Source: Phenylobacterium sp.
Lineage (GTDB): Bacteria > Pseudomonadota > Alphaproteobacteria > Caulobacterales > Caulobacteraceae
Reading direction: 5' to 3'
Length of the DNA stretch: 64,000 bases
Assembly: GCA_020402745.1 (NCBI GenBank)
Contig: JADBYZ010000026.1
Coordinates: 1-64,000, forward strand
The translations under genes were made by a program, and so were the position numbers. Numbering within the stretch: the stretch's first letter is position 1; each line of letters starts with the position of its first letter. Positions 1-9,700 of the stretch are shown in pieces. Below the pieces are notes generated by a model that was not told the origin of the DNA, did no database searches, and was given only the letters and a program-made list of their open reading frames with translations.

Positions 1-132
1 CGCCTCGCAGCCCTTACGGCCTAGCCACGCCCGGACTCCGTCCAGATCCCGCCAAGACGCCTCAAAACACCCCGAAAGGGCCAGAAAACCTCGCCTCAAT
101 GCGCCTCAAGGCAAAGGACGGCGCGTATCGCA

Positions 133-220
133 GAGGTCCCCCTTGGGGGAGCAATTGGACGCTGTAATTCCTCCCCCCAGGGGGAGGTGGACCGCGCAGC
201 GGGACGGAGGGGGTCAACGG
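133..220. repeat. Dispersed palindromic repeat, partial copy
   Basis: This stretch matches 56208-56297 closely. Both share a GGGGAGCAATTGG segment, then a C-rich/G-rich hairpin (CCTCCCCC/GGGGGAGG), then GTGGACCGCGCAGCGGG, and both end in GAGGGGGTCAACGG. The left terminal arm CCGTTGACCCCCTC found in the second copy is missing here, so this copy looks truncated. It lies just downstream of the stop codon of the minus-strand gene that ends at 231, an intergenic position typical of REP or MITE-like elements. The function is unknown; it could act as a 3' transcript hairpin. Confidence 0.75.
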
Positions 221-230
221 CGTGACGGGA

Positions 231-905
231 TCACCCTGTCAGGGTCGCAGGGCCTGTCTTCAGGGGAGGCGGGGGGTCCGGGATGACCTCCCTCGAAGCC
301 TTGGGGTGGAAGCGGATCATCTCGTTGAAGATCAGGGTCACCGCAGGCTGCATGGCGGCGGCCTGGGCCCGGCGGTCGCCGCCGAAGAGGACCCGGGCCG
401 TGAACTCCCGGCGCTCGCGGACCGTCTTGTCGGACAGGAAGGGATAGATGGTGGGTGGGACCGGCGCGCCCTCGGGTCGGAACCGCTCCCGGAAGAGTTC
501 ATCGAACCGTGTGATCGCGTGGTCCATCACGGTGCAACGCATCAGGAGGGCGCGGCTTCGAACCGCCTCGAGGCCCTGGTAGACGCCGTAGCAGTTCTTC
601 AGGCGGCTCGTGAGCCCCATCATCCCCTCCTGCCGGTAGTGGACGAAGAACTCGTAAGCGAGGACCCGGGTCAGCTCCTCGGTGGGCGGCGGATAGACCG
701 TCTGCTGGGTGTTGCGCGAGACCGTCCATTCGGGACCCTTCGTCCCGGGGGTCTCACCCATCCGTTCCCACATGGCGGGAAGCGGCCGCGGCGCATGCTG
801 GGCGATCCGGTAGGGAAGGTTGGCGCCGGCCACGACCCCGATGGCCGCGCCGACCAGCAGCGGGACCCCCAGGATGAGGGCGATGGCAAGATTTTCTCGG
901 CTCAA
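231..905 (-). CDS. Hypothetical N-terminally anchored membrane protein
   Basis: The protein is about 224 residues and I recognise no family. A hydrophobic segment at about residues 5-28 (ALILGVPLLVGAAIGVVAG) should act as a signal anchor, leaving a soluble C-terminal part of about 190 residues. I chose the TTG at 905 because a GGGAG ribosome site lies 6 bases upstream. A longer version from another TTG at 977 is possible, but its extra 24 residues look unstructured and have no ribosome site. It follows the flavoprotein gene on the same strand, so the two may be co-transcribed. The proline-rich tail (PDPPPPLKTGP) looks disordered. Confidence 0.6.
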   Translation of the reverse strand: MSRENLAIALILGVPLLVGAAIGVVAGANLPYRIAQHAPRPLPAMWERMGETPGTKGPEWTVSRNTQQTVYPPPTEELTRVLAYEFFVHYRQEGMMGLTSRLKNCYGVYQGLEAVRSRALLMRCTVMDHAITRFDELFRERFRPEGAPVPPTIYPFLSDKTVRERREFTARVLFGGDRRAQAAAMQPAVTLIFNEMIRFHPKASREVIPDPPPPLKTGPATLTG

Positions 906-983
906 GGCGAACTCCCGGCGCGACGGCGCGTCGCAGGCTCCCCGGGTAGACCCCGCCTGCGCCAGTTCCGGACGCAACGGCCC

Positions 984-2162
984 CTACACCGCCTGCCCCG
1001 CCGCCCAGCCGCTGGCCCAGGCCCACTGGAAGTTGTAGCCGCCCAGCCAGCCGGTGACGTCCACCGCCTCGCCGATGATGTGCAGGCCCGGAACTTTGCG
1101 GGCCTCGAAGGTGCGGCTGTCGAGTTCGCGGGTGTCGACGCCGCCCAGCATGACCTCGGCGGTGCGGTAGCCCTCGGTCCCGGCGGGCCGGAAGGTCCAG
1201 GCGTTCACGGCGGCGGACAGGCGGGCCAGGGCGGCGTCATTGCAGTCGCCCAGCCGGGGCGGCGCCTCGACCCCCTCGGCCAGGGTGCGGGCGAGGCGCG
1301 CGGGAAGGAGATCCGAAAGGAGGGCGGCGGGGGCCTGCCGGCCGGCCCGGGCCCGCTCGGCCTTCAGCCGCGCCAGGAGGTCGACGCCGGGGGCGAGGTC
1401 CAACGTCACCGCCTCGCCGTCGCGCCAGTAGGACGAGGCCTGGAGGACGGCGGGCCCTGAGAGGCCCCGGTGGGTGAAGAGCAGGGATTCGTCGAAGGCG
1501 GTCCCGCCCGCCGTCACCCGGGCGGGCGCCGAGACCCCGGCCAGGGGTGACAGCCGCTCCAGCAGGTCGGGCGCCAAGGTGAAGGGCACGAGGCCGGCCC
1601 GCGGCTCGACGAGGGCCAGGCCCAGGCGTCGGGCGACATCGAGGGCGTAGCCCGTGGCGCCCATCTTGGGGATCGACTTGCCGCCCGTGGCCAGGACCAC
1701 CCGGTCGGCCAGGACCTCACCGCTGTCCAGGGACAGGCAGAAGCCGGGCTCAGCCGGGGAAAGGTCGCGGACGGGGGTCGACAGGCGAAGCTCGGCCCCC
1801 GCCGCCGTCATCCGCCGGACCAGGAGGTCCACCACCTGCCGGGCCGAGCCCTCGAGGAAGAGCTGGCCCAGCGTGCGCTCACGCCAGGCGATCCCCTCGC
1901 GGTCCAGCAGGGCGATGAAGTCCGCCGGAGTGTAGCGGCTGAGGGCGGAGATGCAGAACCGGGGGTTATCCGACAGGAAGCGGGAGGGGTGGACGCCCAA
2001 GTTGGTGAAGTTGCACCGCCCGCCGCCGGAGATGCGGATCTTCTCGCCCGGCGCCCGGGCGTGGTCCAGCACCAGCACACGACGACCGCGCAGGGCGGCC
2101 TCGGCGGCGCACATCATGCCCGCGGCGCCGGCCCCGAGTACGACGACGTCGAAACGCTCCAC
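984..2162 (-). CDS. BaiN/HI0933-family FAD-dependent oxidoreductase
   Basis: Predicted cytosolic flavoprotein of the HI0933/YhiN/BaiN family, 392 residues, a normal length. The N-terminal Rossmann dinucleotide motif GAGAAG is at residues 11-16. The family hallmark GEKIRISGGGRCNFTN follows at about residues 39-54, and a second FAD contact (VLATGGKSIPKMG) is near residue 160. The C-terminus carries GEAVDVTGWLGGYNFQWA, which closes the FAD site. The substrate of most members is unknown; BaiN itself acts on bile-acid intermediates, which is unlikely here. Start is GTG. The gene follows efp by 23 bases on the same strand. Confidence 0.85.
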   Translation of the reverse strand: MERFDVVVLGAGAAGMMCAAEAALRGRRVLVLDHARAPGEKIRISGGGRCNFTNLGVHPSRFLSDNPRFCISALSRYTPADFIALLDREGIAWRERTLGQLFLEGSARQVVDLLVRRMTAAGAELRLSTPVRDLSPAEPGFCLSLDSGEVLADRVVLATGGKSIPKMGATGYALDVARRLGLALVEPRAGLVPFTLAPDLLERLSPLAGVSAPARVTAGGTAFDESLLFTHRGLSGPAVLQASSYWRDGEAVTLDLAPGVDLLARLKAERARAGRQAPAALLSDLLPARLARTLAEGVEAPPRLGDCNDAALARLSAAVNAWTFRPAGTEGYRTAEVMLGGVDTRELDSRTFEARKVPGLHIIGEAVDVTGWLGGYNFQWAWASGWAAGQAV

Positions 2163-2185
2163 CGGGGCGGCCCGCCGGGTCCGGA

Positions 2186-2752
2186 TCAGTCCTTGGCGCG
2201 TTCCTGGTAGGAGCCGTCCTCGGTGAGGATGACCACCCGGGTGCCCGCCGCGATGTAGGGCGGCACCATGATCCGCGCGCCGTTGGACAGGATGGCGGGC
2301 TTGTAGGAGGACGAGGCCGTCTGGTTCTTCACCGCCGGCTCGGTCTCGGTGATCTCGAAGGTCACCGTGCGCGGCAGTTCCAGGGCGATGGGTACGCCCT
2401 CATGGGTGGACAGGGTCACGGTCATGCCGTCCTGCAGCCATTGGGAGGCGTCGCCGACCACGTCCTCCGAGGCCACGACCTGCTCGTAGTTCTCGGGGTT
2501 CATGAAGTGGAAGCCCTCACCGTCCTGGTAGAGGAAGGTGTGGGGGCGGTCGTCCACGAAGGCGCGCTCGACCTGCTCGGTGGTGCGCCAGCGTTCGGAC
2601 ACCTTCACGCCGTCGGAAATGCGGCGCATGTTGAGCTGGGTGACGGGCGTGCCCTTGCCGGGATGGATGTTCTCGGCGGTCAGGACGACATAGAGCTTGC
2701 CGTCCATGTCGACGACGGCGCCCTTGCGAAGCGAACTTGCGGCGACCTTCAC
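2186..2752 (-). CDS. efp: Elongation factor P
   Basis: Elongation factor P, 188 residues, the standard length. EF-P binds ribosomes stalled on consecutive prolines and promotes peptide bond formation. The KOW-like N-terminal domain contains the loop HPGKGTP, in which Lys33 is the expected modification site. The OB domains follow, with the usual C-terminal signature around [19 protein letters not shown]. The start is GTG at 2752, preceded by GAGGAA. The modification enzymes EpmA and EpmB are encoded on the opposite strand just across a 128-base divergent region, which implies beta-lysylation rather than rhamnosylation or an unmodified form. Confidence 0.97.
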   Translation of the reverse strand: MKVAASSLRKGAVVDMDGKLYVVLTAENIHPGKGTPVTQLNMRRISDGVKVSERWRTTEQVERAFVDDRPHTFLYQDGEGFHFMNPENYEQVVASEDVVGDASQWLQDGMTVTLSTHEGVPIALELPRTVTFEITETEPAVKNQTASSSYKPAILSNGARIMVPPYIAAGTRVVILTEDGSYQERAKD

Positions 2753-2880
2753 GTGATTGTTCCTCGAGCCTATAGGAGCCGGCGGACGCGCGGCGATGGC
2801 GCGGACCTAAACCATCAGCGCCCGCTTCGCCAGTCACCCTTGCGCGGCGGCCGCCCACAGAGCCCTTTCCGGAGCCGTCC

Positions 2881-3942
2881 TTGACCCCCTCGTCCCCTTC
2901 CCCCTCGCCCTGGTGGAGCCCGGACCGCCGGTCCGACCGCCGGCCGCGCCTGGAGGCCCGGGGGCGAATCCGCCGGGCGATCCGCGACTGGTTCGAGGCG
3001 CAGGGCTTCACAGAGGTCGAGGCGGCGGCCCTGCAGGTCTCGCCGGGTAACGAGGCCCACCTCCACGCCTTCGAGACCCGGGCCCTGACCCTGGAGGGCG
3101 GCGCCGCGCCCCTCTATCTGCACACCTCGCCGGAATTCGCCTGCAAGAAGCTGCTGGCCTCAGGCGAGACGCGGATCTTCGACTTCGCCCGGGTCTTCCG
3201 GAACCGCGAGCGGGGGCCCCTGCACCATCCCGAGTTCACGATGCTGGAGTGGTACCGGGCGGGCGAGGACTGGGAGGTGATCATGTCCGACTGCGCCGCC
3301 CTGCTGGGCTTGGCCGCCGAGGCGGCGGGCACCACGGCCCTGACCTGGCGCGGCCGCACCTGCGATCCCTTTGCTGCGCCCCGCAGGCTGACCCTGGCCG
3401 AGGCCTTCCGGGACCTTGCTGGCATCGACCTGTTGTCCACCCTGGGACCAGACGGAACCGGCGAGGTTGCGGCCCTGGCCGAGGCGGCCCGCGCCGCCGG
3501 AGTGCGCGTGGCGGCGGACGACACCTGGAGCGACGTTTTCAGCCGGGTCCTGGTCGAGCGGATCGAGCCTGTCCTGGGGGATGGACGCCCCACCCTGCTC
3601 TGCGAGTATCCCGCGCCCGAGGCGGCCCTGGCCCGGCGCTGCGCCCACGACCCGCGGGTCTCCGAGCGCTTCGAGCTCTATGCCTGCGGGGTCGAGCTGG
3701 CCAACGCCTTCGGCGAGCTGACAGACCCGGTCGAACAGAGGCGGCGGCTGGAGGCCGAGATGGACGAGAAGGCGCGCCTCTACGGCGAGCGCTATCCCCT
3801 GGACGAGGACTTCCTGGCCGCCCTGGCGCTCATGCCGGAGGCCTCGGGCGCGGCCCTGGGCTTCGACCGCCTGGTCATGCTGGCTACCGGCGCCCGGACG
3901 ATCGAGGACGTGCTCTGGACCCCCATGGCGGAGGCGCCATGA
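2881..3942 (+). CDS. epmA: EF-P--(R)-beta-lysine ligase EpmA
   Basis: LysRS paralogue (GenX/PoxA/EpmA) that activates (R)-beta-lysine and attaches it to the conserved lysine of EF-P. The 353-residue protein has only the class II catalytic core and no anticodon-binding domain, which separates it from true LysRS. Motif 2 is visible as FARVFRNRE followed by HHPEFTMLEWYRA (about residues 102-127), and motif 3 as GAALGFDRLVML near the C-terminus. The start is TTG at 2881 with CCGGAG upstream; no ATG fits the N-terminus of the family. It overlaps epmB by 4 bases (ATGA) and is divergent from efp. Confidence 0.93.
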   Translation: MTPSSPSPSPWWSPDRRSDRRPRLEARGRIRRAIRDWFEAQGFTEVEAAALQVSPGNEAHLHAFETRALTLEGGAAPLYLHTSPEFACKKLLASGETRIFDFARVFRNRERGPLHHPEFTMLEWYRAGEDWEVIMSDCAALLGLAAEAAGTTALTWRGRTCDPFAAPRRLTLAEAFRDLAGIDLLSTLGPDGTGEVAALAEAARAAGVRVAADDTWSDVFSRVLVERIEPVLGDGRPTLLCEYPAPEAALARRCAHDPRVSERFELYACGVELANAFGELTDPVEQRRRLEAEMDEKARLYGERYPLDEDFLAALALMPEASGAALGFDRLVMLATGARTIEDVLWTPMAEAP

Positions 3943-4982
3943 CCAAGGTCCTGCACACGCCGGCGGACCTGGTCTCCGCGGGGCTCGCGCCCGAAGGGGC
4001 GGCGACGGAGCTGGAGGCCGTAGCCGCCCGCTACGCCATCGCCGTCACCCCGGCGGTGGCCGCCCTCATCAACCCCGCCGATCCCACGGATCCCATCGGC
4101 CTGCAGTACCTGCCCTCGCCGGAGGAACTGGAAACGGCACCGGATGAACAGGCCGACCCCATTGGCGACAGCGTCCATTCGCCCCTCAAGGGCATCGTCC
4201 ATCGCTATCCGGACCGACTGCTCCTGACCGCCACCCACGCCTGCGCCGTCTATTGCCGGTTCTGCTTCCGGCGCGAGGTGGTGGGGCCCGGCGGCGCGGG
4301 GGGGCTGACGCCGGCGGAGCTGGACGCCGCCCTGACCTACATCGCCGGCCATCCCGAGGTCTGGGAGGTGATCCTGACCGGCGGCGACCCGTTGGTGATG
4401 TCGCCGCGCCGGATCGAGGACCTGGTCCGGCGGATCGCCGACATTCCGCACGTGAAGATCCTGAGGGTCCATACCCGCCTGCCCGTGGCCGACCCGGAGC
4501 GGGTGAGCGAGGCCCTGGTCAGCGCCCTCTCCGGCTCGCGCCTCAGGCTGGCGGTGGGCGTCCACGTGAACCACGCCCGGGAGCTGACCCCTGCCGCCGA
4601 CGCCGCCCTGACGCGCCTGACGGGCGCCGGCGCCCTCCTGCTCAGCCAGACCGTCCTGCTGAGGGGGGTCAATGACCGGGTGGAGGTCCTGGGGGAGCTG
4701 ATGCGCGCCCTGGTGGAGCGGGGAGTGCGACCCTACTACCTGCACCATCCCGACCCGGCGCCGGGGACAGCCCGCTTCCGGGTCTCCCTCGCCGAGGGCC
4801 AGGCCCTGGTCCGGGGCCTGCGGGGCCGCTACTCGGGCCTCTGCCAGCCGACCTATGTCCTCGATATTCCGGGAGGATTCGGAAAAGTCCCGGCGGGGCC
4901 AGCGTGGATTGAGCCCGCGGGCGCAGGGCTGACCGCCACTGACCCCTGGGGCGGGACTCACGTTCTGCCGGACGAGGCCTGA
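3939..4982 (+). CDS. epmB: EF-P lysine 2,3-aminomutase EpmB
   Basis: Radical-SAM lysine 2,3-aminomutase of the EpmB/KamA type, 347 residues. It converts L-alpha-lysine to (R)-beta-lysine for EpmA. The [4Fe-4S] motif is CAVYCRFC (Cys102, Cys106, Cys109), followed by the SAM-binding GGDP motif in VILTGGDPLVM. The short length and the coupling to epmA argue for EpmB rather than a catabolic KamA. The start is the ATG that overlaps the epmA stop codon in ATGA. The 3' end converges with the glyoxalase gene with a one-base gap. Confidence 0.93.
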   Translation: MTKVLHTPADLVSAGLAPEGAATELEAVAARYAIAVTPAVAALINPADPTDPIGLQYLPSPEELETAPDEQADPIGDSVHSPLKGIVHRYPDRLLLTATHACAVYCRFCFRREVVGPGGAGGLTPAELDAALTYIAGHPEVWEVILTGGDPLVMSPRRIEDLVRRIADIPHVKILRVHTRLPVADPERVSEALVSALSGSRLRLAVGVHVNHARELTPAADAALTRLTGAGALLLSQTVLLRGVNDRVEVLGELMRALVERGVRPYYLHHPDPAPGTARFRVSLAEGQALVRGLRGRYSGLCQPTYVLDIPGGFGKVPAGPAWIEPAGAGLTATDPWGGTHVLPDEA

Positions 4983-4983
4983 C

Positions 4984-5424
4984 TCACCAGGCGCCGACGT
5001 TCGGCATCGAGGCCCAGGGCTCGGCGGGGGCCAGGGCGGGGCCAGCCTGGAGCAGCTCGACAGAAATTCCGTCCGGCGAACGGACAAAGGCCATGCGGCC
5101 GTCACGGGGCGGCCGGCTGATCGTCACGCCGCCCGACTGCAATCGCTCGCACGCTGCGTAGATGTCGTCGACCGCATAGGCCAGGTGTCCGAAGTTGCGG
5201 CCGCCCTGATAGTCCTCTGGGTCCCAGTTGTAGGTCAGCTCGATGGTGGGCGCCCGACGCTCCCGGGCCAGTTCCCCGTCGCCCGGGGCGCAGAGGAAGA
5301 CCAGGGTGAACCGCCCCTGCGGGCTCTCGCTGCGGGAAACCTCCTCCAGACCCAGGAGGTCGCAGTAGAACTTCAGGGACGCATCGAGGTCCCGGACCCG
5401 GACCATGGTGTGCAGGTAACGCAA
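4984..5424 (-). CDS. gloA: Lactoylglutathione lyase (glyoxalase I)
   Basis: VOC-fold glyoxalase I, 146 residues. It isomerises the hemithioacetal of methylglyoxal and glutathione to S-lactoylglutathione in the cytosol. The four expected metal ligands are present: His5, Glu62, His80 and Glu123, spaced as in bacterial Ni-type GlxI. I chose the TTG at 5424 because it places His5 at the family position and has GAGAGGAG about 6 bases upstream. An upstream extension in the same frame would add 49 residues with no family similarity. Confidence 0.88.
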   Translation of the reverse strand: MRYLHTMVRVRDLDASLKFYCDLLGLEEVSRSESPQGRFTLVFLCAPGDGELARERRAPTIELTYNWDPEDYQGGRNFGHLAYAVDDIYAACERLQSGGVTISRPPRDGRMAFVRSPDGISVELLQAGPALAPAEPWASMPNVGAW

Positions 5425-5638
5425 GGTGTGTCTCCTCTCGAAGGCCGCCCCGGCGCGCCCTCGGCGACAGCGGAAACGACACGCCCGGACCGGATTTCCG
5501 CACTGCAGCAATCCTATCCGCGAATTCATTTGTGCAGGCGCCAAACTGGCATCATTGGAACCCAGCGCCAACAGGCGCAGCGCCGGGGGGCTGCTGACCC
5601 GAACACGGGCGGCCAGCGTCCCGCTTCAGGTTCCGGGG

Positions 5639-6742
5639 ATGAGAATGCGTCTGACGTCCGCCCATAAGTTTGCGATCGGCATTGTCGTCGTGGTGGTGGT
5701 GGCTTTTGCGGCCGGGACCCTGCTTCACAATGCGCGCATGGGCGAAGAGACCGCCGCCGAGACCAAGGCTGCGAGCTCTGGGCCCAAGACCCTGCCCCAG
5801 GTCCAGGTGACGCTGACGCCGGAGGGCGTTCATCCCTACAGCGTCCGTGTCCGAGGCCGCACCGAAGCGGCGCGCACGGTGAGCGTCCGGTCCGAGACGG
5901 CGGGAATCGTCGCCGCTACGCCCGCAGTTGAAGGCACGTACGTGACCCGCGGCACGGTCCTCTGCAGGCTCAACGTGGACGCCCGGGAAGCCAGCCTCGC
6001 GCAGGCGCGGGCGGCCCTTCGCTCCCGCGAGCTGACCCGACAGGCGACTGAGGAGCTGGCGGCGAAGGGGTACCGGTCCCAGACCCAGGTGCTGCAGGAC
6101 GTAGCCAACCTGGATAGCGCCCGGGCGGCCCTTCGCCAGGCCGAAATCGCCCTGGAGCAGACAAACATCCGCGCGCCTTTCAACGGCGTCTTCGACCGCC
6201 GCGACGCCGAGGTCGGCGCCTATCTGGCGCCCGGCCAGCCCTGCGGGACCATGATCGAGCTGAACCCGCTGCTGGTCGTGGCTGACCTGCCAGAGACGGA
6301 GGCCGGAAAGTTCAAGGTCGGCGCCCAGGCCGTGGCCACGCTAGTCAGCGGGGACGCGCTCAACGGCGTCGTGCGCTACATCGCCCAGGATGCAGATCCG
6401 CAGACGCGGACCTATCGGGTGGAGATCTCGGCGCCGAACGCGAGGCTGACCGCCCGCTCGGGGCTCAGCGCCGATGTCAGGGTCAGCGCCGGCCAGGGTC
6501 CCGCCCACCTGATCCAGGTCTCCAGCCTGGTGCTGGACTCCGCCGGCCGGCAGGGCCTGCGTTACGTGGATGAGGGCAATGTGGTCCGGTTCGCGCCCCT
6601 GACCGTGATCGAGGAGACCCCGGCGGGCGCCTGGGTGGCGGGCCTGAAGGGCGCGGTCCGGGTCATCACTGTTGGCCAGTCCTATGTCGCAGAGGGTCAG
6701 AAGGTTGTCGCGACCCCGGCCCGCGCGGGAGGCGCCTCATGA
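5639..6742 (+). CDS. RND efflux periplasmic adaptor (HlyD/MexE-type)
   Basis: Periplasmic membrane-fusion protein of an RND pump, 367 residues. An N-terminal anchor (FAIGIVVVVVVAFAAGTLL) is followed by a lipoyl half-motif (VRGRTEAARTVSVRSETAGIV), a coiled-coil hairpin rich in Ala/Arg/Leu (about residues 105-165), the second lipoyl half (IRAPFNGVFDRR), and beta-barrel and membrane-proximal domains. It overlaps the permease gene by 4 bases (ATGA), so the two form one operon. No outer-membrane channel gene or transcriptional regulator lies beside them. The start at 5639 is chosen by protein layout; the ribosome site is weak, and ATG 5645 is an alternative. Confidence 0.9.
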   Translation: MRMRLTSAHKFAIGIVVVVVVAFAAGTLLHNARMGEETAAETKAASSGPKTLPQVQVTLTPEGVHPYSVRVRGRTEAARTVSVRSETAGIVAATPAVEGTYVTRGTVLCRLNVDAREASLAQARAALRSRELTRQATEELAAKGYRSQTQVLQDVANLDSARAALRQAEIALEQTNIRAPFNGVFDRRDAEVGAYLAPGQPCGTMIELNPLLVVADLPETEAGKFKVGAQAVATLVSGDALNGVVRYIAQDADPQTRTYRVEISAPNARLTARSGLSADVRVSAGQGPAHLIQVSSLVLDSAGRQGLRYVDEGNVVRFAPLTVIEETPAGAWVAGLKGAVRVITVGQSYVAEGQKVVATPARAGGAS

Positions 6743-9700
6743 TCGGAGCCCTGATTGAAGGCGCGATCAAGCGCCGGAAGGTCGTCCTCGGGGTCACGCT
6801 GATCGCGTCGATCTTCGGCATGATCGCCTACAACACCATGCCGCGGGAGGCGAACCCGAACATCGACCTGCCCTTCGTGGCGGTCATTGTGCCCTACCCC
6901 GGCGTCAGTCCGGAGGATGCAGAGAGGCTTCTGGTCAAGCCCCTGGAGACCAACCTTCAGTCGATCGAGGGCGTGAGGCAGATGAATGCGGTCGCCCGCC
7001 AGGGCTCGGCCTTCGTCAGCCTCGAGTTTGAGCCGGACTTCGACAAGGACCGTGCGCTTGAAGAGGTGCGGGCCAAGGTGGACCTGGCGCGGGGCCGATT
7101 CCCTCCGGACGCTGAAGAGGCGATCGTCCAGGAAGCCAACTTCACCGACCAGCCTGTGATCGGCATCGTGCTGTCCGGCGCGGCGCCCGAACGCGAGTTC
7201 GTCCGGATCACCAACGCCCTCCGGGACCGTCTGGAAGCCCTGCCGGGCGTGCTCCAGGCCGACATCTCGGGCGCCCGGGAAGAGTTCCTGGAGGTCACCG
7301 TCGACCCGGTCCGCATGGAGGCCTACAAGGTCACCTCCGGGGAACTGGCGCAGGTGATCGCCCGGAACAACCAGCTCGTCCCGGCCGGCGACATGCTCAC
7401 CGGTGCAGGCCGATTCGCGGTCAAGGTTCCCGGCGTCATCGAGAAACCGGAAGACATCCTCTCCCTGCCCATCAAGCGGAACGGCGACCGGCTCGTCACT
7501 GTTGGCGACATCGGGGATGTTCGTCGCACCTTCAAAGACCCGACCTTCATCGCCCGCTACAATGGCGAGGCTGCGTACTCCGTGCTGGTCTCAAAGCGGG
7601 CTGGAGCCAACGTTCTCGACACGGTCCAGGCGGTCCGCAAGACGGTCGAGGCCGAAAGCAAGGCGTGGCCGTCGACTGTGAAGGTCGACTACACCTTCGA
7701 TGAGTCTGAGTTCATCGAGCGGACCCTCATGATCCTTGAAGGGGGCCTTCTCTCGGCGACCCTGCTGGTGATGGTGATCATCGTCGCCAGCCTCGGCGTT
7801 CGCCAGGGGTTGATGGTGGGCATGGCGATCCCGGCCTGCTTCGCCCTCGCCTTCATGATGCTGAACGCCATCGACGTCACCCTGAACCAGATGGTCATGT
7901 TCGGCCTGGTGCTGGCCGTGGGCATCTTGGTCGATGGCGGCATCGTGGTGGTCGAGTACGCAGAACGGAAGATGGCCGAGGGCATGAACAAGCTCGAGGC
8001 CTTCACCGTCGCCGGCAAGCGGATGTTCTGGCCGGTCCTGAACGGGACGCTGACGACCCTCTGCGCCTTCGTCCCCTTCATGTTCTGGAACTCGATCCCC
8101 GGGAAGTTCATGAGCTTCCTGCCCCTGACCCTGTTCTTCGTGCTGGGGGCCTCAATCTTCATCGCGCTGATCTTCACCCCCGCCCTGGGGTCGATCTTCG
8201 CAAAAGAGCGCAGGGCGGATGCAGAGGAACTGGCGGAAATTGAGAAGGCTGAACGCGGCGACCCCAGGGAGATGAAGGGCTTCATGGGCTGGTATGCCCG
8301 GACGGTCGACTCCCTGTCTCATCATCCCTTCTGGGTGCTGGCCGCCACCTTCACGATCGTGATCGCCATCTTCGTCTGGTTTGCAAACACGCCGCACAGG
8401 GTCGAGTTTTTCCTCGACGAGGATCCGGAGAGCGTCCAGGTCTATGTGAAGGCCCGGGGCAACCTGAACGCCCAGGCCCAGGACGATCTCGTGCGCCAGG
8501 TCGAGGCGCGGGTTCTCGGCATGGAGGGCGTGCGCGCGCTGTACGTCCGGTCAGGCAGTAGCGGATCCTCCTCCGGCGGAGGTCGCTTCGGAGCGCCGAA
8601 CGACACCATCGGGACGATGGAAGTGGAGTTCCTCAAGTATGAGGATCGGGTTCGGATGGGGCTGAAGGGCTCGGAACTCGCGGCCGAGGTGCGCCGTCGC
8701 GTCGCAGGCCTACCGGGGATTGAGACCGAGGTCCGCGCCCCTGAGGCCGGCCCGCCGACTGGCAAGGCGATCCAGGTCGAGCTCCGCAGCAACAATCCCG
8801 CCGCCATCAACGCCGCAGCGGATTTGGTCAAGGCCAAGCTCAGCGGGGACCCCCAGATCATCGAGCTTGAGGACAACCGCACCTCGCCAGGGATCGAGTG
8901 GAATCTGGCCGTGGACCGCGAGGCTGCGGGCCGGTACGGCGTCGACGTCCTGACCGTGGGGCAGGCGATCCAGTACACGACAACCGGCGTGCTGGTGGGG
9001 CGCTTCCGCCCGGATGACGCTGAGGACGAACTGGACATCCGGGTCCGGTTCACTCCCGACGGGCGTAATCTCGATGCGCTGGACTCCCTCAAGATTGGCA
9101 CGCCCTTTGGGCCGGTCCCAGCGAGTTACTTCGTCGCCCGCCAGCCCGCTCAGCAGGTGACCCAGATCCAGCGCCGGGATGGACAGAGGCTTGTGGTCAT
9201 CCAGGCCAACGTTCCCCAGGGCGTAGCGTCCAACCAGAAGATCGCCGAGCTGCGTCCCTGGCTGGAGAAGGCGCCCATCGACGCCTCGGTGAAATGGAAG
9301 TTTACGGGGGCGGATGAGGAGGGACGGGCTGCGGTTTTGTTCTTCATCACGGCGATCTTCGCCGCCCTCTTCATGATGATGATCATCCTCCTTTGGCAGT
9401 TCAACAGCTTCTGGGGCGTGGCCGTGACGCTGTTCGCCGTGCTATTGTCCACCGTCGGCGTGCTTCTTGGGGTGGTGGTCAATGTCGCCAACACCTTCAA
9501 CTACATCTCGGTGATCATGCTGGGGACAGGCGTGGTGGCGCTCGCCGGGGTGGTGGTGGGCCACAACATCGTCCTGGTGGACAGTTTCTACCAGCTGCGT
9601 CGAGCGGGCTACAATGCGCACGAGGCCGCCGTCCGGTCGGCGGCGCAGCGGTTCCGCCCGGTCATGCTGACCACCCTGGTGACCGTGGTCGGGCTGCTGC

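Noticed and set aside
222..1460. Long plus-strand open frame (412 codons) opposite the membrane protein and flavoprotein genes
   Set aside because: It is a high-GC antisense frame. The opposite strand encodes a clear FAD protein, while this frame has no recognisable domain and a biased Gly/Arg/Pro composition.
2876..2895. Similarity of the epmA start region (TTGACCCCCTCG) to the dispersed repeat arm
   Set aside because: Only about 10 bases match, without the inner hairpins or the opposite arm; chance is likely in GC-rich DNA.
3792..5105. Minus-strand open frame of 437 codons opposite epmB
   Set aside because: It overlaps the end of epmA, the whole of epmB and part of gloA, and has no ribosome site or family similarity.
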